Positions 43,615-52,361 are shown, counted from the stretch's first letter. The stretch is DNA of 64,000 bases from an uncultured Bacteroidales bacterium (GCA_947166105.1 CAMVCZ010000007.1:44640-108639), one strand, 5' to 3'. Numbers and translations are program-made. Notes: generated from the sequence alone by a model not told the origin.

Positions 43615-45357
43615 TTACATCATAAGGAACGACATCATCACACCAGCTGCGACTGCCGAGCCGATAACGCCGGAGACGTTCGGGGCCATAGCGTGCATGA
43701 GCAGGTGGTTCGACGGGTCGTACTTCTGACCTTCCACTTCGACGACGCGGGCGCTATCGGGCACTGCCGAAACGCCAGCGGCACCAATCATCGGGTTGAT
43801 CTTCTCCTTCAGGAAGAGGTTCATGAACTTGGCACCGAGCAAGCCGCCAGCGGTGGCCACACAGAACGAGGCAGCGCCAAGGACGAAAATCTTGATGGAG
43901 CTTGAAGTCAGGAACACGGAGGCTTGCGTTGAAGCACCCACCGTGAGACCCAAAATCATGGTCACGATGTCAATCAACGGGTTGGAGGCGGTGTTTTGCA
44001 AACGCTTCACCACGCCCGACTCCTTGATGATATTGCCGAAGAACAGCATTCCTAACAGCGGCAGGGCCGTGGGGCTGATGAAGGTGGTCAGGATGAGGCC
44101 GACGACGGGGAACATGATCTTTTCGGTCTTGTTCACCATACGCGGGGCGCGCATCTTGATGAGGCGTTCTTCCTTGGTGGTCAGCAGACGGATGATAGGC
44201 GGCTGGATCACAGGCACCAAAGCCATGTAGGAATAGGCTGCGATGGCGATGGGGCCGATGAGGTTGCGTGTGCCGTTTGTGCCGTTGGCCAAACGAGACG
44301 AGAGGAAGATGGCGGTGGGACCGTCGGCACCACCGATGATGCCGATGGCACCAGCCTCACGCAGGTTGAAACCAAGATACAAGGCTCCGATGAAGGTGAG
44401 GAACACGCCCAATTGGGCAGCGGCACCGAGGATCATCAGCTTGGGGTTGGCGATGAGCGACGAGAAGTCGGTCATGGCGCCGATGCCCAAGAAAATCAAG
44501 GGCGGATAGACACCCGAGGTCACGCCGAAGTACAGGTAGTTCAGCACACTGCCTTTTTGGTAAAGACCCGTTTGGAGGTTGAGTTCACCGCTTTGGAACA
44601 CTTCGTTCATAAAGGCTTTCACGTTCTCGATTTCCGTGGCCGCCAAGCCATATTCGGTCAACTTAAGGTGGTCGACCTCTTTGATGGCTTCGCTCAACAC
44701 CATGTGTTTGTTGCCGTCGCCGTCAAAGATGGTGAGCAGCATGGCCTTGGCTGTTTCCAAGTCAAAACTGTAAGCCCCTGAGGCTATGGCGTTTTGCGCA
44801 AAGTCGATGGCTTCTTGGAGCGTGACGCCCGTGCCTTGGAAGAACGGGATGTTACCGCAAATGATACCCGTGCCAATCGGGATGAGCAGCATGGGTTCAA
44901 ACTCGAAACGGACGGCCAGGAAGATGAAGAGGATACCCACCAGAATCATGATGAGGTTACCGATCTTGCAGTTGCGGAAGCCCGTGAGCAGCCAGAAGTT
45001 GCTCAAGCCTTCCTTCAGGCGTTCGTTGGTCGTCATTTCCTTCACTTCGGCCTGGGCCACGTTGGCTTTCTTGACGTTCTTGCCTTCCAAAGCCGTGACG
45101 CGTTGGTCAAGGTTCTCGATTTGTTGTCCAAGTTCGGCCGTCTTTGCCGATTCGGCCACGACGGCGTCAGCGATTTCGGCCAGCTGGGCATTGCTTTGCT
45201 CAACGGTCATCTCGCTCACCTGCTCGGTCTTCGCGAGGTCGGCGACCTTGGTGGCGAACATCGGGTTGTTGACAACCAGCATGTTCAGCAGCATCAGGAG
45301 CACCAACGAACCGATGATGACCGCAGGTTTTCTGTAGATACTTTTCTTGCCTAACAT
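43615..45357 (-). CDS. mmdB: Sodium-pumping decarboxylase beta subunit
   Basis: A 580-residue membrane protein of the OadB/MmdB family (GIGAMTDFSSLIANPKLMIL, GIIGGADGPTAIFLSSRLA, GAAGVSAVPDSARVV). It couples decarboxylation of the carboxybiotin to export of sodium ions. The usual length is about 380-430; this one has an N-terminal addition of roughly 140 residues with one membrane segment (VIIGSLVLLMLLNMLVV) and a coiled coil (AELGQQIENLDQRVTALEG). It lies 4 bp after the biotin carrier gene. Confidence 0.9.
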   Translation of the reverse strand: MLGKKSIYRKPAVIIGSLVLLMLLNMLVVNNPMFATKVADLAKTEQVSEMTVEQSNAQLAEIADAVVAESAKTAELGQQIENLDQRVTALEGKNVKKANVAQAEVKEMTTNERLKEGLSNFWLLTGFRNCKIGNLIMILVGILFIFLAVRFEFEPMLLIPIGTGIICGNIPFFQGTGVTLQEAIDFAQNAIASGAYSFDLETAKAMLLTIFDGDGNKHMVLSEAIKEVDHLKLTEYGLAATEIENVKAFMNEVFQSGELNLQTGLYQKGSVLNYLYFGVTSGVYPPLIFLGIGAMTDFSSLIANPKLMILGAAAQLGVFLTFIGALYLGFNLREAGAIGIIGGADGPTAIFLSSRLANGTNGTRNLIGPIAIAAYSYMALVPVIQPPIIRLLTTKEERLIKMRAPRMVNKTEKIMFPVVGLILTTFISPTALPLLGMLFFGNIIKESGVVKRLQNTASNPLIDIVTMILGLTVGASTQASVFLTSSSIKIFVLGAASFCVATAGGLLGAKFMNLFLKEKINPMIGAAGVSAVPDSARVVEVEGQKYDPSNHLLMHAMAPNVSGVIGSAVAAGVMMSFLMM

Positions 45358-45361
45358 GACC

Positions 45362-45799
45362 TTATCCGATTACGATTAAAGTATCACCTTGGAGCACATT
45401 GTCGCCCTGGCGGCAGTTGATGGCGGTGATGGTACCGTCAGCCTCAGCCAGCAGGTTGTTTTCCATCTTCATGGCTTCGTACATGAGCAGCTTGTCGCCC
45501 TTCTTGACGGCGTCGCCTTGCTTGACGAAGATCTGCATGATGGTTCCAGGAAGCGGAGCGGCCATCTTGTAGCCTGCGCCACCGGCGGTGGCAGGTTTCG
45601 GAGCGGCACTTTGAGTCGGAGTGCTTGCGGCGGGCTTGGCAGCCGGACGGGCCACGGGAGCCACCACAGGAGCGGCCTGCTCTTCCATTTCCACTTGATA
45701 TTCGGTGCCATTCACATTGACGGTAGCGATGTTGCCCTCAATGTTCTGGACTTCTACTTCGTATGGTTTCCCACTAATGATGAATTTGAATTTTTTCAT
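45362..45799 (-). CDS. mmdC: Biotin carrier subunit of the decarboxylase
   Basis: A 145-residue protein with an N-terminal strand domain, an Ala/Pro-rich flexible linker (about 41-73) and a biotinyl domain; the biotinylated lysine is Lys111 in EAMKMEN. It carries CO2 from the carboxyltransferase (MmdA) to the membrane subunit (MmdB). Confidence 0.92.
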   Translation of the reverse strand: MKKFKFIISGKPYEVEVQNIEGNIATVNVNGTEYQVEMEEQAAPVVAPVARPAAKPAASTPTQSAAPKPATAGGAGYKMAAPLPGTIMQIFVKQGDAVKKGDKLLMYEAMKMENNLLAEADGTITAINCRQGDNVLQGDTLIVIG

Positions 45800-45810
45800 T
45801 GTTGTTCAGT

Positions 45811-46188
45811 TTAACGTTTCCAGTGTCTAACTCCGTAATTTTTGTCGTTCCACGAGGTCTGGTGACGCTCGATGGTGATGACGTTGCTCTCCTCGTCGTG
45901 GAGGTTGGTCGTAAGGTACAGGGCCATACCGATGGCGGCTTGCACCTCAGCGGGGATCTCGCCTTCAGCCAACTTGGCGACAGGCTTCACCGTGGCAGGC
46001 TTGATCTCCTTCACCTCATTCTTCTGGGCGTCCTTTTTCTTGAAATAGGAAGCCACGCCGCTGAAGATCATCGAAAGGATGGCGAGGGCGAGGATGACAA
46101 TGAGGAATCCCGCGATGGTGACGATCCAGCCTTTGGTGTAGACCCAGTCTTCGTGAGCCAACAGTAATGTAAATTGTAACAGTTTCAT
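45811..46188 (-). CDS. mmdD: OadG/MmdD-type small membrane subunit
   Basis: A 125-residue protein with one membrane segment (IVTIAGFLIVILALAILSM, about 22-41) and a soluble tail (ALYLTTNLHDEESNVITIER, SWNDKNYGVRHWK). It matches the gamma/delta subunits of sodium-pumping decarboxylases, which hold the complex together. It lies between mmdA and the biotin carrier gene. Confidence 0.85.
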   Translation of the reverse strand: MKLLQFTLLLAHEDWVYTKGWIVTIAGFLIVILALAILSMIFSGVASYFKKKDAQKNEVKEIKPATVKPVAKLAEGEIPAEVQAAIGMALYLTTNLHDEESNVITIERHQTSWNDKNYGVRHWKR

Positions 46189-46206
46189 CGTTTCAAGGAT
46201 TTACGG

Positions 46207-47766
46207 TTACAGCGGGATGTTCGAATGTTTCTTCTCGGGGTTGGCGAGGCGCTTCGTCTCAAGGGTGCGCAGGGCACGGATGACACGGAAACGGGTGTTG
46301 CGCGGCTCAATCACGTCGTCGATGTAGCCGAACTTGGCGGCCTCATACGGGTTGGCGAACTTCTTGGTGTATTCATCCACCTTCTGGGCAACGAACTCGG
46401 CGCGCTCCTCAGGATTGGTGATCTCGGCAATCTTCTTGCCATCGAGCACCTCAACGGCACCGCTGGCACCCATCACGGCGATTTCAGCCGACGGCCAAGC
46501 GTAGTTGACGTCGTTGCGCAGCTGCTTGCAGCCCATCACGAGGTGCGAACCACCGTAGGACTTACGCAGCGTGACGGTCACCTTCGGCACGGTCGATTCG
46601 CCGTAGGCATACAACAACTTGGCGCCGTGGACGATGATGCCGGCATATTCTTGGCCTGTGCCAGGCAGGAAGCCAGGAACATCGACCAAAGTCACAATCG
46701 GGATGTTGAAAGCGTCGCAGAAGCGCACGAAACGGGCGCCCTTGCGCGAAGCGTCGCAGTCCAACACACCAGCGAAGAAGGCCGGGTTGTTGGCCACGAT
46801 ACCCACCGACATGCCATCGAAACGGGCGAAGCCGACGATGATGTTCTTGGCGTAGTTCTTGTGAATCTCGAGGAAGTCGCCATTGTCGACGATGGCCGTG
46901 ATGATGTCGGCCACGTTGTAAGGCTTGTTCGGGTTGTCAGGAATGATCTGGTTCAGAGCGTCTTCCATACGGTCGATGGGGTCGTTGCACTCCACCAGTG
47001 GGGCGTTCTCCATGTTGTTTTGCGGGATGAAAGAGAGCAGGCGACGGATGAGGCCGAGGCCTTCCTCTTCGTTCTCGACGGCGAAGTGGGCCACGCCCGA
47101 CTTCTGGCTATGGATGCGCGCACCACCGAGGTCGTCGGTCGAAACGTCCTCGCCGATGACGGTCTTCACCACCTTCGGGCCAGTGAGGAACATGTAGCTG
47201 TTCGTATTGGTCATGATGATGAAGTCGGTCAGTGCGGGAGAATACACGGCACCACCAGCGCAGGGACCGAAGATGGCCGAAATCTGCGGGATGACACCCG
47301 AAGCGTTGATGTTGCGTTGGAAGATCTCAGCGTAGCCGGCGAGGGAGCGTGAGCCTTCCTGGATACGGGCACCGCCCGAGTCGCAGATGCCGATGACGGG
47401 AGCGCCAACCTTCATGGCTTGGTCCATCACCTTGCAGATTTTCAGCGACATGGTCTCACTCAAGGCACCGCCAAACACGGTGAAGTCTTGGGCGTAGACG
47501 TAGACGACGCGGCCGTCGATTGTGCCATGACCAGTGACGACGCCGTCGCCGAGGTACTGTTGCTTGTCGAGACCGAAATCGACGGTGCGATGGGTCACGA
47601 ACATGTCGGTCTCTTCGAAGCTGCCTTCGTCGAGCAGGATGGCGATACGCTCGCGTGCCGTCATCTTGCCTTTGGCATGCTGGGAATCGATGCGCTTTTG
47701 GCCACCGCCAAGGCGGGCCTCATTGCGTTTCTCCAGCAATTCTTGTATTTTCTGTTCGATTAACAT
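46207..47766 (-). CDS. mmdA: Methylmalonyl-CoA decarboxylase alpha subunit (carboxyltransferase)
   Basis: A 519-residue crotonase-fold carboxyltransferase ([44 protein letters not shown]-like [26 protein letters not shown]). The family includes propionyl-CoA carboxylase beta chains; the OadB/OadG partners show that here it works as a decarboxylase. It takes CO2 from (S)-methylmalonyl-CoA, giving propionyl-CoA in the succinate-propionate pathway. Confidence 0.92.
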   Translation of the reverse strand: MLIEQKIQELLEKRNEARLGGGQKRIDSQHAKGKMTARERIAILLDEGSFEETDMFVTHRTVDFGLDKQQYLGDGVVTGHGTIDGRVVYVYAQDFTVFGGALSETMSLKICKVMDQAMKVGAPVIGICDSGGARIQEGSRSLAGYAEIFQRNINASGVIPQISAIFGPCAGGAVYSPALTDFIIMTNTNSYMFLTGPKVVKTVIGEDVSTDDLGGARIHSQKSGVAHFAVENEEEGLGLIRRLLSFIPQNNMENAPLVECNDPIDRMEDALNQIIPDNPNKPYNVADIITAIVDNGDFLEIHKNYAKNIIVGFARFDGMSVGIVANNPAFFAGVLDCDASRKGARFVRFCDAFNIPIVTLVDVPGFLPGTGQEYAGIIVHGAKLLYAYGESTVPKVTVTLRKSYGGSHLVMGCKQLRNDVNYAWPSAEIAVMGASGAVEVLDGKKIAEITNPEERAEFVAQKVDEYTKKFANPYEAAKFGYIDDVIEPRNTRFRVIRALRTLETKRLANPEKKHSNIPL

Positions 47767-47804
47767 ATTGTATGGTGTATTTGTTTGTTGTTGAGCGTGT
47801 TTTT

Positions 47805-47880
47805 GGCAGTTAGCTATTAGCTTTTAGCCATTAGCCGCTGGCAAAGCAAGCTAATAGCTAATGGCCAAAAGCTAACAGCC
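47805..47880. repeat. Inverted AGCTTTTAGCC repeat between mce and mmdA
   Basis: AGCTTTTAGCCATTAGC (47819-47835) faces GCTAATGGCCAAAAGC (47857-47872), with more GTTAGC/GCTAAC copies outside. It may form a hairpin that reduces read-through from mce to mmdA. A similar repeat lies beside hpt (63134-63178). Confidence 0.55.
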
Positions 47881-47890
47881 GATTAGCCAA

Positions 47891-48307
47891 TTATTTATTC
47901 TTGTTCTCGCAAAGTTCGGTCAACACGCCGAAGGTCGATTTCGGGTGCAGGAAGGCGATGCTCAAGCCCTCGGCGCCCGGACGCGGAGCCTGGTCGATGA
48001 GGCGGATGCCCAATTCCTTGGCCTCTTCAAGATGGCCTTCGATGTTCTCCACGGCAAAGGCGATGTGGTGCATGCCGCCGCGACCGTTGTTGTTCTCGAT
48101 GAACTTGGCGATGGTGCTTTCGGGCGAAGTGGGTTCCAAAAGCTCGATTTTGGTCTGGCCGCAGCGCAAGAAAGCGGTCTTCACCTTTTGGTCGGCCACT
48201 TCCTCGATGGCGTAGCACTTGGTGCCAAGCAGTTTTTCAAAGAAAGGAATGCTCTCGTCGAGGCTTGTGACGGCGATTCCAATGTGTTCAATGTGTGATG
48301 GTTGCAT
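47891..48307 (-). CDS. mce: Methylmalonyl-CoA epimerase
   Basis: A 138-residue vicinal-oxygen-chelate protein (IEHIGIAVTSLDESIPFFEK, MHHIAFAVENIEGHLEEAK, FLHPKSTFGVLTEL). His and Glu metal ligands occupy the normal places. It interconverts (R)- and (S)-methylmalonyl-CoA, the step before decarboxylation by the complex encoded downstream, and it heads that operon. Confidence 0.92.
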   Translation of the reverse strand: MQPSHIEHIGIAVTSLDESIPFFEKLLGTKCYAIEEVADQKVKTAFLRCGQTKIELLEPTSPESTIAKFIENNNGRGGMHHIAFAVENIEGHLEEAKELGIRLIDQAPRPGAEGLSIAFLHPKSTFGVLTELCENKNK

Positions 48308-48358
48308 AATTATTCGAATAATTTATTGTTAAAAAATACGTATTTTGAAATCACGGTG

Positions 48359-48405
48359 CAAAGGTACAACAATTTCTGGGGTTTCCAAAGGAATTGTTGT
48401 ACCTT
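48359..48405 (-). promoter_or_regulatory. Promoter and candidate operator of the propionate operon
   Basis: The -7 element TACCTTTG (48359-48366) and a -33 TTTG (48386-48389) are 19 bases apart, the Bacteroidetes optimum. A perfect 14-bp inverted repeat, AAGGTACAACAATT (48361-48374) and its complement (48392-48405), encloses the promoter; one arm covers the -7 element. It is not followed by a T-run, so a protein-binding site is more likely than a terminator for the gene at 48420. Confidence 0.6.
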
Positions 48406-48419
48406 GTCTAAAAAAGCCG

Positions 48420-48785
48420 TTACTTGGCCAACATTGCGTTAAACGAGGCGATTTCGTCCTCTTTCAGCACCACGATTTCGGTCATTGGGCTGAACTCGAA
48501 GGGCTGGTAGTGGAACACCTGCGCCGCCACAAACTTGCCGTCTTTCGACCGAAGCACGACGAGCTTCACGTTGCCATCGGGCTGGACATGCAGCTTTTTC
48601 GTCAGGTCGAAGTGGCGATGTTCCATAGCTGCCGTCAAGGTGGTGAAATCGTCGGCAGCGAAATAGTATTCCTTTTTGCTCACGGGCGATTGCGTGGGTT
48701 GATAGATGCAACGGCGGAAGATGCCTTTGCGCGTCAGTTCAGGGAGTTCGTATTTGGTTAGGTCTTTGAATTTTATTGTTTCCAT
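48420..48785 (-). CDS. Conserved hypothetical protein of 121 aa
   Basis: Starts METIKFKDLTKYELPELTRK. It is a soluble alpha/beta protein without signal peptide (FTTLTAAMEHRHFDLTKKL; VKLVVLRSKDGKFVAAQVF). I recognise no family or catalytic motif. It sits just upstream of the mce operon, separated by the inverted repeat at 48361-48405. An AT-rich leader repeat (48811-48831) precedes it. Confidence 0.6.
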   Translation of the reverse strand: METIKFKDLTKYELPELTRKGIFRRCIYQPTQSPVSKKEYYFAADDFTTLTAAMEHRHFDLTKKLHVQPDGNVKLVVLRSKDGKFVAAQVFHYQPFEFSPMTEIVVLKEDEIASFNAMLAK

Positions 48786-48810
48786 TTTTTCTGTTGTTTA
48801 ATTGTTTGAT

Positions 48811-48831
48811 GTTGAATTGTTTAATTGTTGT
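48811..48831. repeat. AT-rich leader repeat, also upstream of gatE
   Basis: GTTGAATTGTTTAATTGTTG plus T, identical over 21 bases to 55737-55757. Both copies lie 20-45 bases upstream of a leftward start codon and are followed by a palindromic element. Confidence 0.5.
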
Positions 48832-48834
48832 GTG

Positions 48835-48911
48835 GTAGGGATGTATCGAACGCGTCCGCAATTGGCAAATGCCAACACGAAATTCTGCGGACACACGCGG
48901 TGTGTCCCTAC
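48835..48911. repeat. 77-bp MITE-like nested palindrome
   Basis: Outer arms GTAGGGA/TCCCTAC, middle arms GTCCGCA/TGCGGAC and inner arms TTGGC/GCCAA nest around AAAT. No ORF. Confidence 0.6.
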
Positions 48912-48939
48912 AAAGGGATAACGTGAAAAACGGGAACCG

Positions 48940-49326
48940 CTAAACCAGGATGCGTCTCAGCCGGAAAACGTGGTATTCCTTCGGGAACGCAACTAACTGG
49001 GTGACAGAATGGTGTATTAATTTCGACACCGTGGGACGGTGCGTTTGCAGCAAAGCATGTCGGATGCTCACATTGTGATTAATGACACGATGGCGATGGG
49101 CCAAAACATGGACGACTGTGGTCGGGAGGCAAATGTTGGCCTCCTGTTGCAGCGCGTTGCGGTTGTCGGCAGCGGCATTGTAGAGGTTCATCAAATCGGA
49201 CTCCACCTTGTCGGCAAGCACGCTGCTTTCGGCCCGAGTTTCTTCCTTTGCGTCTGACACAGAAAGGTTTGTGCAACCGTTCAGTTGCAGAAGAAGGAGA
49301 AACAATATGGTCGCCACGATGCGCAT
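48940..49326 (-). CDS. Small putative lipoprotein
   Basis: A 128-residue protein from the ATG at 49326: signal peptide with lipobox QLNGC (Cys17), an acidic helical region (KEETRAESSVLADKVESD) and a basic, His-rich C-terminal half (VVHVLAHRHRVINHN). No family recognised. A start at 49380 would lie upstream of the -7 element at 49350-49357 and is rejected. Confidence 0.5.
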   Translation of the reverse strand: MRIVATILFLLLLQLNGCTNLSVSDAKEETRAESSVLADKVESDLMNLYNAAADNRNALQQEANICLPTTVVHVLAHRHRVINHNVSIRHALLQTHRPTVSKLIHHSVTQLVAFPKEYHVFRLRRILV

Positions 49327-49349
49327 TTTGGTGATGGTTTTTGTGGCGG

Positions 49350-49357
49350 CAAAGGTA
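49350..49357 (-). promoter_or_regulatory. -7 element of the small lipoprotein gene
   Basis: TACCTTTG on the minus strand, 24 bases before 49326. Confidence 0.5.
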
Positions 49358-49400
49358 GAAAAATAATCAATACGAACCAACCTTGATAGTGATGCGGCTT

Positions 49401-49434
49401 GTTATCCGCAAATTCTGCGGTTTATTCACCGCAA
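49401..49434. repeat. 34-bp direct repeat downstream of the Fic gene
   Basis: GTTATCCGCAAATTCTGCGG followed by TTTATTCACCGCAA. It differs at one position from 50665-50698 on the other side of the Fic gene and contains the palindrome CCGCAAATTCTGCGG. Confidence 0.75.
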
Positions 49435-49452
49435 AAGAGGGTAAAACTGGCT

Positions 49453-50601
49453 TCAATCCTCCCAATCGTCCTCTTGCGGCCCGGGGACCCAAAGCGTGTT
49501 CTCGTCGCAGCGGATGCCATAAAACACGTCTCTGACACGACCTTGCTGTGGTTCCAAAACTCCTTTGCTCATAAGGTCCTTAATGTCGCGTTCGGCAGTA
49601 TCAATGGATACCTTGCCAAGTTTTGCCCATTTTTTCACTGTCAATTTGCCTATATAGCCTTCCAAATAGGTGTTAATCACCCTGTTTTGTCGTTCCGAGA
49701 ACGATACCTTGCTGTGCGTCAGCCAAAACGCGGCTTTCTGCAAAATGCGATAAAGCATCTCATCGGAAGCGGCAATGGCTCTTTCCATGCAGCCGAGATA
49801 CCACATCATCCATTTGGTAATATCTGTATCTTCCTGACGACTAACCCGTTCCAAAATGTCATAATATGTTTTTTTCTCTTTGCTGATTTGCCGCGACATG
49901 CTGAAAAAACGCATTGGGGAATCGTCGGCTTGCGAAAGTGCCATGTCGGCGATGGCACGACCGATGCGCCCATTGCCGTCGTCGAACGGATGGATGCAGA
50001 CAAACCAAAAATGCGCGATGGCGGATTTCAAATAAGTCGTCTCCGAGTTTGTGCCGTTGAACCAATCCAAGAACAGGTTCATTTCCTCGGTCACACTTGA
50101 TGCAGGAACGGCCTCGTAATGCACTTTCTCGTGCCCAATGGCTCCCGAAACGACCCTCATCTCTCCCGTTCGATACTTCGCTACGTCAATCTTTGAATAG
50201 CCACTCATTCCATTGGGAAACAAGCAGTTGTGCCAACCAAACAACCTGTCATGCGTCAAAGGCTGTCGGTAGTTTTTAGTGGCATCAAGCATCATTTGCA
50301 CCACGCCGTCGATGTAGTGGCTCGACATCACATCGTATGGTTCAGGCAGGCCAAGCTGTCGTGCCACGGAAGAGCGCACTTGTTTGGGATTCAGCATGAT
50401 GCCTTCGATTTCTGAAGAAGCTAACACGTCGTTTGAAACGGTTTCGGAATCGGCTGAGAGGCGTGCATCGAAACCGATGGCACTCAACCTTCCCATCAAA
50501 AACCCCGAGGCCTTGTTGACCTTGGCCAGAAGGTCCGAAACGGTGTCCCTATCCCAAGTAAAATGCGGCCAATTCTCGCTTTGATGAATGTATTTTGCCA
50601 T
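49453..50601 (-). CDS. Fic-domain AMP-transferase
   Basis: A 382-residue protein. A DUF4172-like N-terminal domain holds the inhibitory motif S62-x3-E66-G67 (SSEIEG), so it belongs to class II, where an N-terminal helix blocks ATP. The Fic motif HPFDDGNGRIGR (204-215) has all catalytic residues. The C-terminal third has a winged-helix look (WAKLGKVSIDTAERDIKDLM). Targets of such proteins are mostly unknown; most transfer AMP to Ser, Thr or Tyr. No separate antitoxin is needed or seen. The gene is enclosed by 34-bp direct repeats. Confidence 0.92.
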   Translation of the reverse strand: MAKYIHQSENWPHFTWDRDTVSDLLAKVNKASGFLMGRLSAIGFDARLSADSETVSNDVLASSEIEGIMLNPKQVRSSVARQLGLPEPYDVMSSHYIDGVVQMMLDATKNYRQPLTHDRLFGWHNCLFPNGMSGYSKIDVAKYRTGEMRVVSGAIGHEKVHYEAVPASSVTEEMNLFLDWFNGTNSETTYLKSAIAHFWFVCIHPFDDGNGRIGRAIADMALSQADDSPMRFFSMSRQISKEKKTYYDILERVSRQEDTDITKWMMWYLGCMERAIAASDEMLYRILQKAAFWLTHSKVSFSERQNRVINTYLEGYIGKLTVKKWAKLGKVSIDTAERDIKDLMSKGVLEPQQGRVRDVFYGIRCDENTLWVPGPQEDDWED

Positions 50602-50621
50602 AAGTCGCTACGATTTGGCAG

Positions 50622-50629
50622 CAAAAATA
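50622..50629 (-). promoter_or_regulatory. -7 element of the Fic gene
   Basis: TATTTTTG on the minus strand, 21 bases before the ATG at 50601; the palindromes at 50647-50698 begin where the -33 region would lie. Confidence 0.55.
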
Positions 50630-50646
50630 AAAACATTTTCTTTTGT

Positions 50647-50698
50647 CCGCAATAGTTGCGGTTAGTTATCCGCAAATTTTGCGGTTTATTCACCGCAA
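50647..50698. repeat. Palindrome cluster and direct repeat upstream of the Fic gene
   Basis: CCGCAATAGTTGCGG (50647-50661), CCGCAAATTTTGCGG (50670-50684) and a half-site ACCGCAA (50692-50698). Positions 50665-50698 are the second copy of the 34-bp direct repeat. Probable operator for the Fic winged helix or another regulator. Confidence 0.65.
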
Positions 50699-50797
50699 GA
50701 GGTGCCTGTTCGACAATTTGTAGAAATTGAAAAGTGAGGAAATCTGCCGAAAAATCGGAGATTCCCTCACTTCCAAAAGTGCTAATTGGGACATACA

Positions 50798-52186
50798 TCA
50801 CTTATGCACCCTACGCACAAAGTCTTCCACCTCGGGCACGCCGCCTTGATAGACCAAGTACCCGTTGTAAGGCTCTCTCGGGGTGATTTCGCTGTTGACG
50901 GGCGTGAGCATGATATTCTTCACTTCTTCGCGGTCGTGCGTCTGTCCTAAAGCCCAGCCGAGCTTGATGTAGGCGGTCTCGGCGAGCATGTTCTGCGCTG
51001 GGATAATGCCACGATTCATCAGGTCGCGGCCCGTGTCGTAAACGAACATGTGAGCGTAGCCCCAGATGGTCTGCACGGTCATGTATTGATGTACGCCCTT
51101 GTCGGTGGCACGCTGGATGGCGTCGAACATGCCTCGGTTGACGTGACCCAAGCCCGTGCCGTCCCACACGATGCCTTGGTAGCCGTTGTCGACCAAAGCA
51201 TCAAGCACGTCGGGCTTCATACCAGGGTAATAGTAAAGGATGGCCACGCGGTCGTCGAAGGTCGGGATGATCTTCACATCGCGGTCGGCACGGCGGTGGT
51301 TGTAGACTTCCTTGATCGGCACCACGCCACGCTTGCGGTCGACAGTGGCGACGGGCGTGTCGCCGATAGTGCGGAAGGTGCTGCGATACGAGGAGTGCAT
51401 CTTACGCACGCGAGTGCCACGGTGCAGGAAGCCGTATTCATCGGAGGTGGGGCCGAACATGCAGACCATCACCTCGGCGATGTCGCCGTGACCGGCAGCA
51501 GTCATGGCGTGCATGAGGTTCAAGGCGGCATCCGAAGAAGGACGGTCAGAAGAACGCTGCGAGCCGACCAACACGACAGGCACAGGCAGGTTCTGGCACA
51601 TGAAGGTCAGTGCGGCGGCGGTGTGGGCCAACGTGTCGGTGCCGTGGCCGATGACGATGCCGTCGATGCCGTTCTGGATTTCCTCGCCAATCTTCTTGGC
51701 CAAGGCCACATACTCCTTGGGTGACATGTTCTCGGAGAACACGGCAAACACCTTCTCGGTCTCGAGGTTGCAGATGTCGGCCAGCTCCGGCACGGCACCA
51801 TAGAGTTCACCAGGCGAGAAAGCGGGAATCACGGCACCGGTGCGGTAGTCCAAGCGCGAGGCAATGGTGCCACCTGTGCCGAGCAGCTTCACATGCGGGA
51901 GTCCCTCGGTATAAGGAAATTCCTTCTCTGGGATGTGGTAGTTGGCTTTCTTGTAGTCGATTTCCACCATGCTGGTGATGGTGCTAATATCGACACCGAT
52001 GTTGTAGCCCGTGTTGACCTTCATCACAATGTGTTGGTCATCTTGGAAGGCGGCGCGAGGCAGGATTGTGCCTTTGAAGAGGCCGCCGGTGGTCTGGCAC
52101 TCGGCCTGACTCCACACGCGGCAGTTGTATTTCTTGAGCACCTCAAGCGAGGCACCCCAATATCCTTGGAAAAAATCTTCAGCCAT
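50798..52186 (-). CDS. gatD: Archaeal-type Glu-tRNA(Gln) amidotransferase subunit D
   Basis: A 462-residue protein, longer than plain asparaginases because of an N-terminal tudor-like barrel domain (about 1-95) typical of GatD. The asparaginase domain has Thr107 (GTGGTIAS), Thr183-Asp184 (GHGTDT) and Lys262 (RKMHSS), the catalytic set. GatD frees ammonia from glutamine or asparagine and passes it to GatE, which turns Glu-tRNA(Gln) into Gln-tRNA(Gln). GatE is encoded at 53768..55714, so this is not simply an asparaginase. GatDE is described as archaeal; here base composition matches the neighbours, so any transfer is not recent. Confidence 0.9.
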   Translation of the reverse strand: MAEDFFQGYWGASLEVLKKYNCRVWSQAECQTTGGLFKGTILPRAAFQDDQHIVMKVNTGYNIGVDISTITSMVEIDYKKANYHIPEKEFPYTEGLPHVKLLGTGGTIASRLDYRTGAVIPAFSPGELYGAVPELADICNLETEKVFAVFSENMSPKEYVALAKKIGEEIQNGIDGIVIGHGTDTLAHTAAALTFMCQNLPVPVVLVGSQRSSDRPSSDAALNLMHAMTAAGHGDIAEVMVCMFGPTSDEYGFLHRGTRVRKMHSSYRSTFRTIGDTPVATVDRKRGVVPIKEVYNHRRADRDVKIIPTFDDRVAILYYYPGMKPDVLDALVDNGYQGIVWDGTGLGHVNRGMFDAIQRATDKGVHQYMTVQTIWGYAHMFVYDTGRDLMNRGIIPAQNMLAETAYIKLGWALGQTHDREEVKNIMLTPVNSEITPREPYNGYLVYQGGVPEVEDFVRRVHK

Positions 52187-52227
52187 AGTTTGCGGTTTAA
52201 TTAAGTGATTTCATTTTAAATGAGGTG

Positions 52228-52235
52228 CAAATATA
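52228..52235 (-). promoter_or_regulatory. -7 element of gatD
   Basis: TATATTTG on the minus strand, 42 bases before the ATG at 52186; gatD therefore has its own promoter. Confidence 0.5.
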
Positions 52236-52292
52236 GGGTTATTTCCGATTGAAATCACAATGATGCGCAATTTTTTCGACCAATCCGATAAA

Positions 52293-52336
52293 GAAACGCC
52301 TCTCACTGGTACTGATGGCATGGTGAGAGGCATTTC
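52293..52336 (-). terminator. Terminator of the T9SS protein gene
   Basis: GAAACGCCTCTCAC and GTGAGAGGCATTTC pair over 13-14 bases around a 14-base loop; 26 bp after the stop at 52362. Confidence 0.75.
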
Positions 52337-52361
52337 CTTTGCGCAAATCTCATCTTCTAAC

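Noticed and set aside
46225..47352. 375-codon plus-strand open frame
   Set aside because: Antisense to mmdA; shadow frame.
48361..48405. Inverted repeat as terminator of the gene at 48420
   Set aside because: No T-run after the stem and one arm covers a well-formed promoter element, so a regulatory site is preferred, though not proven.
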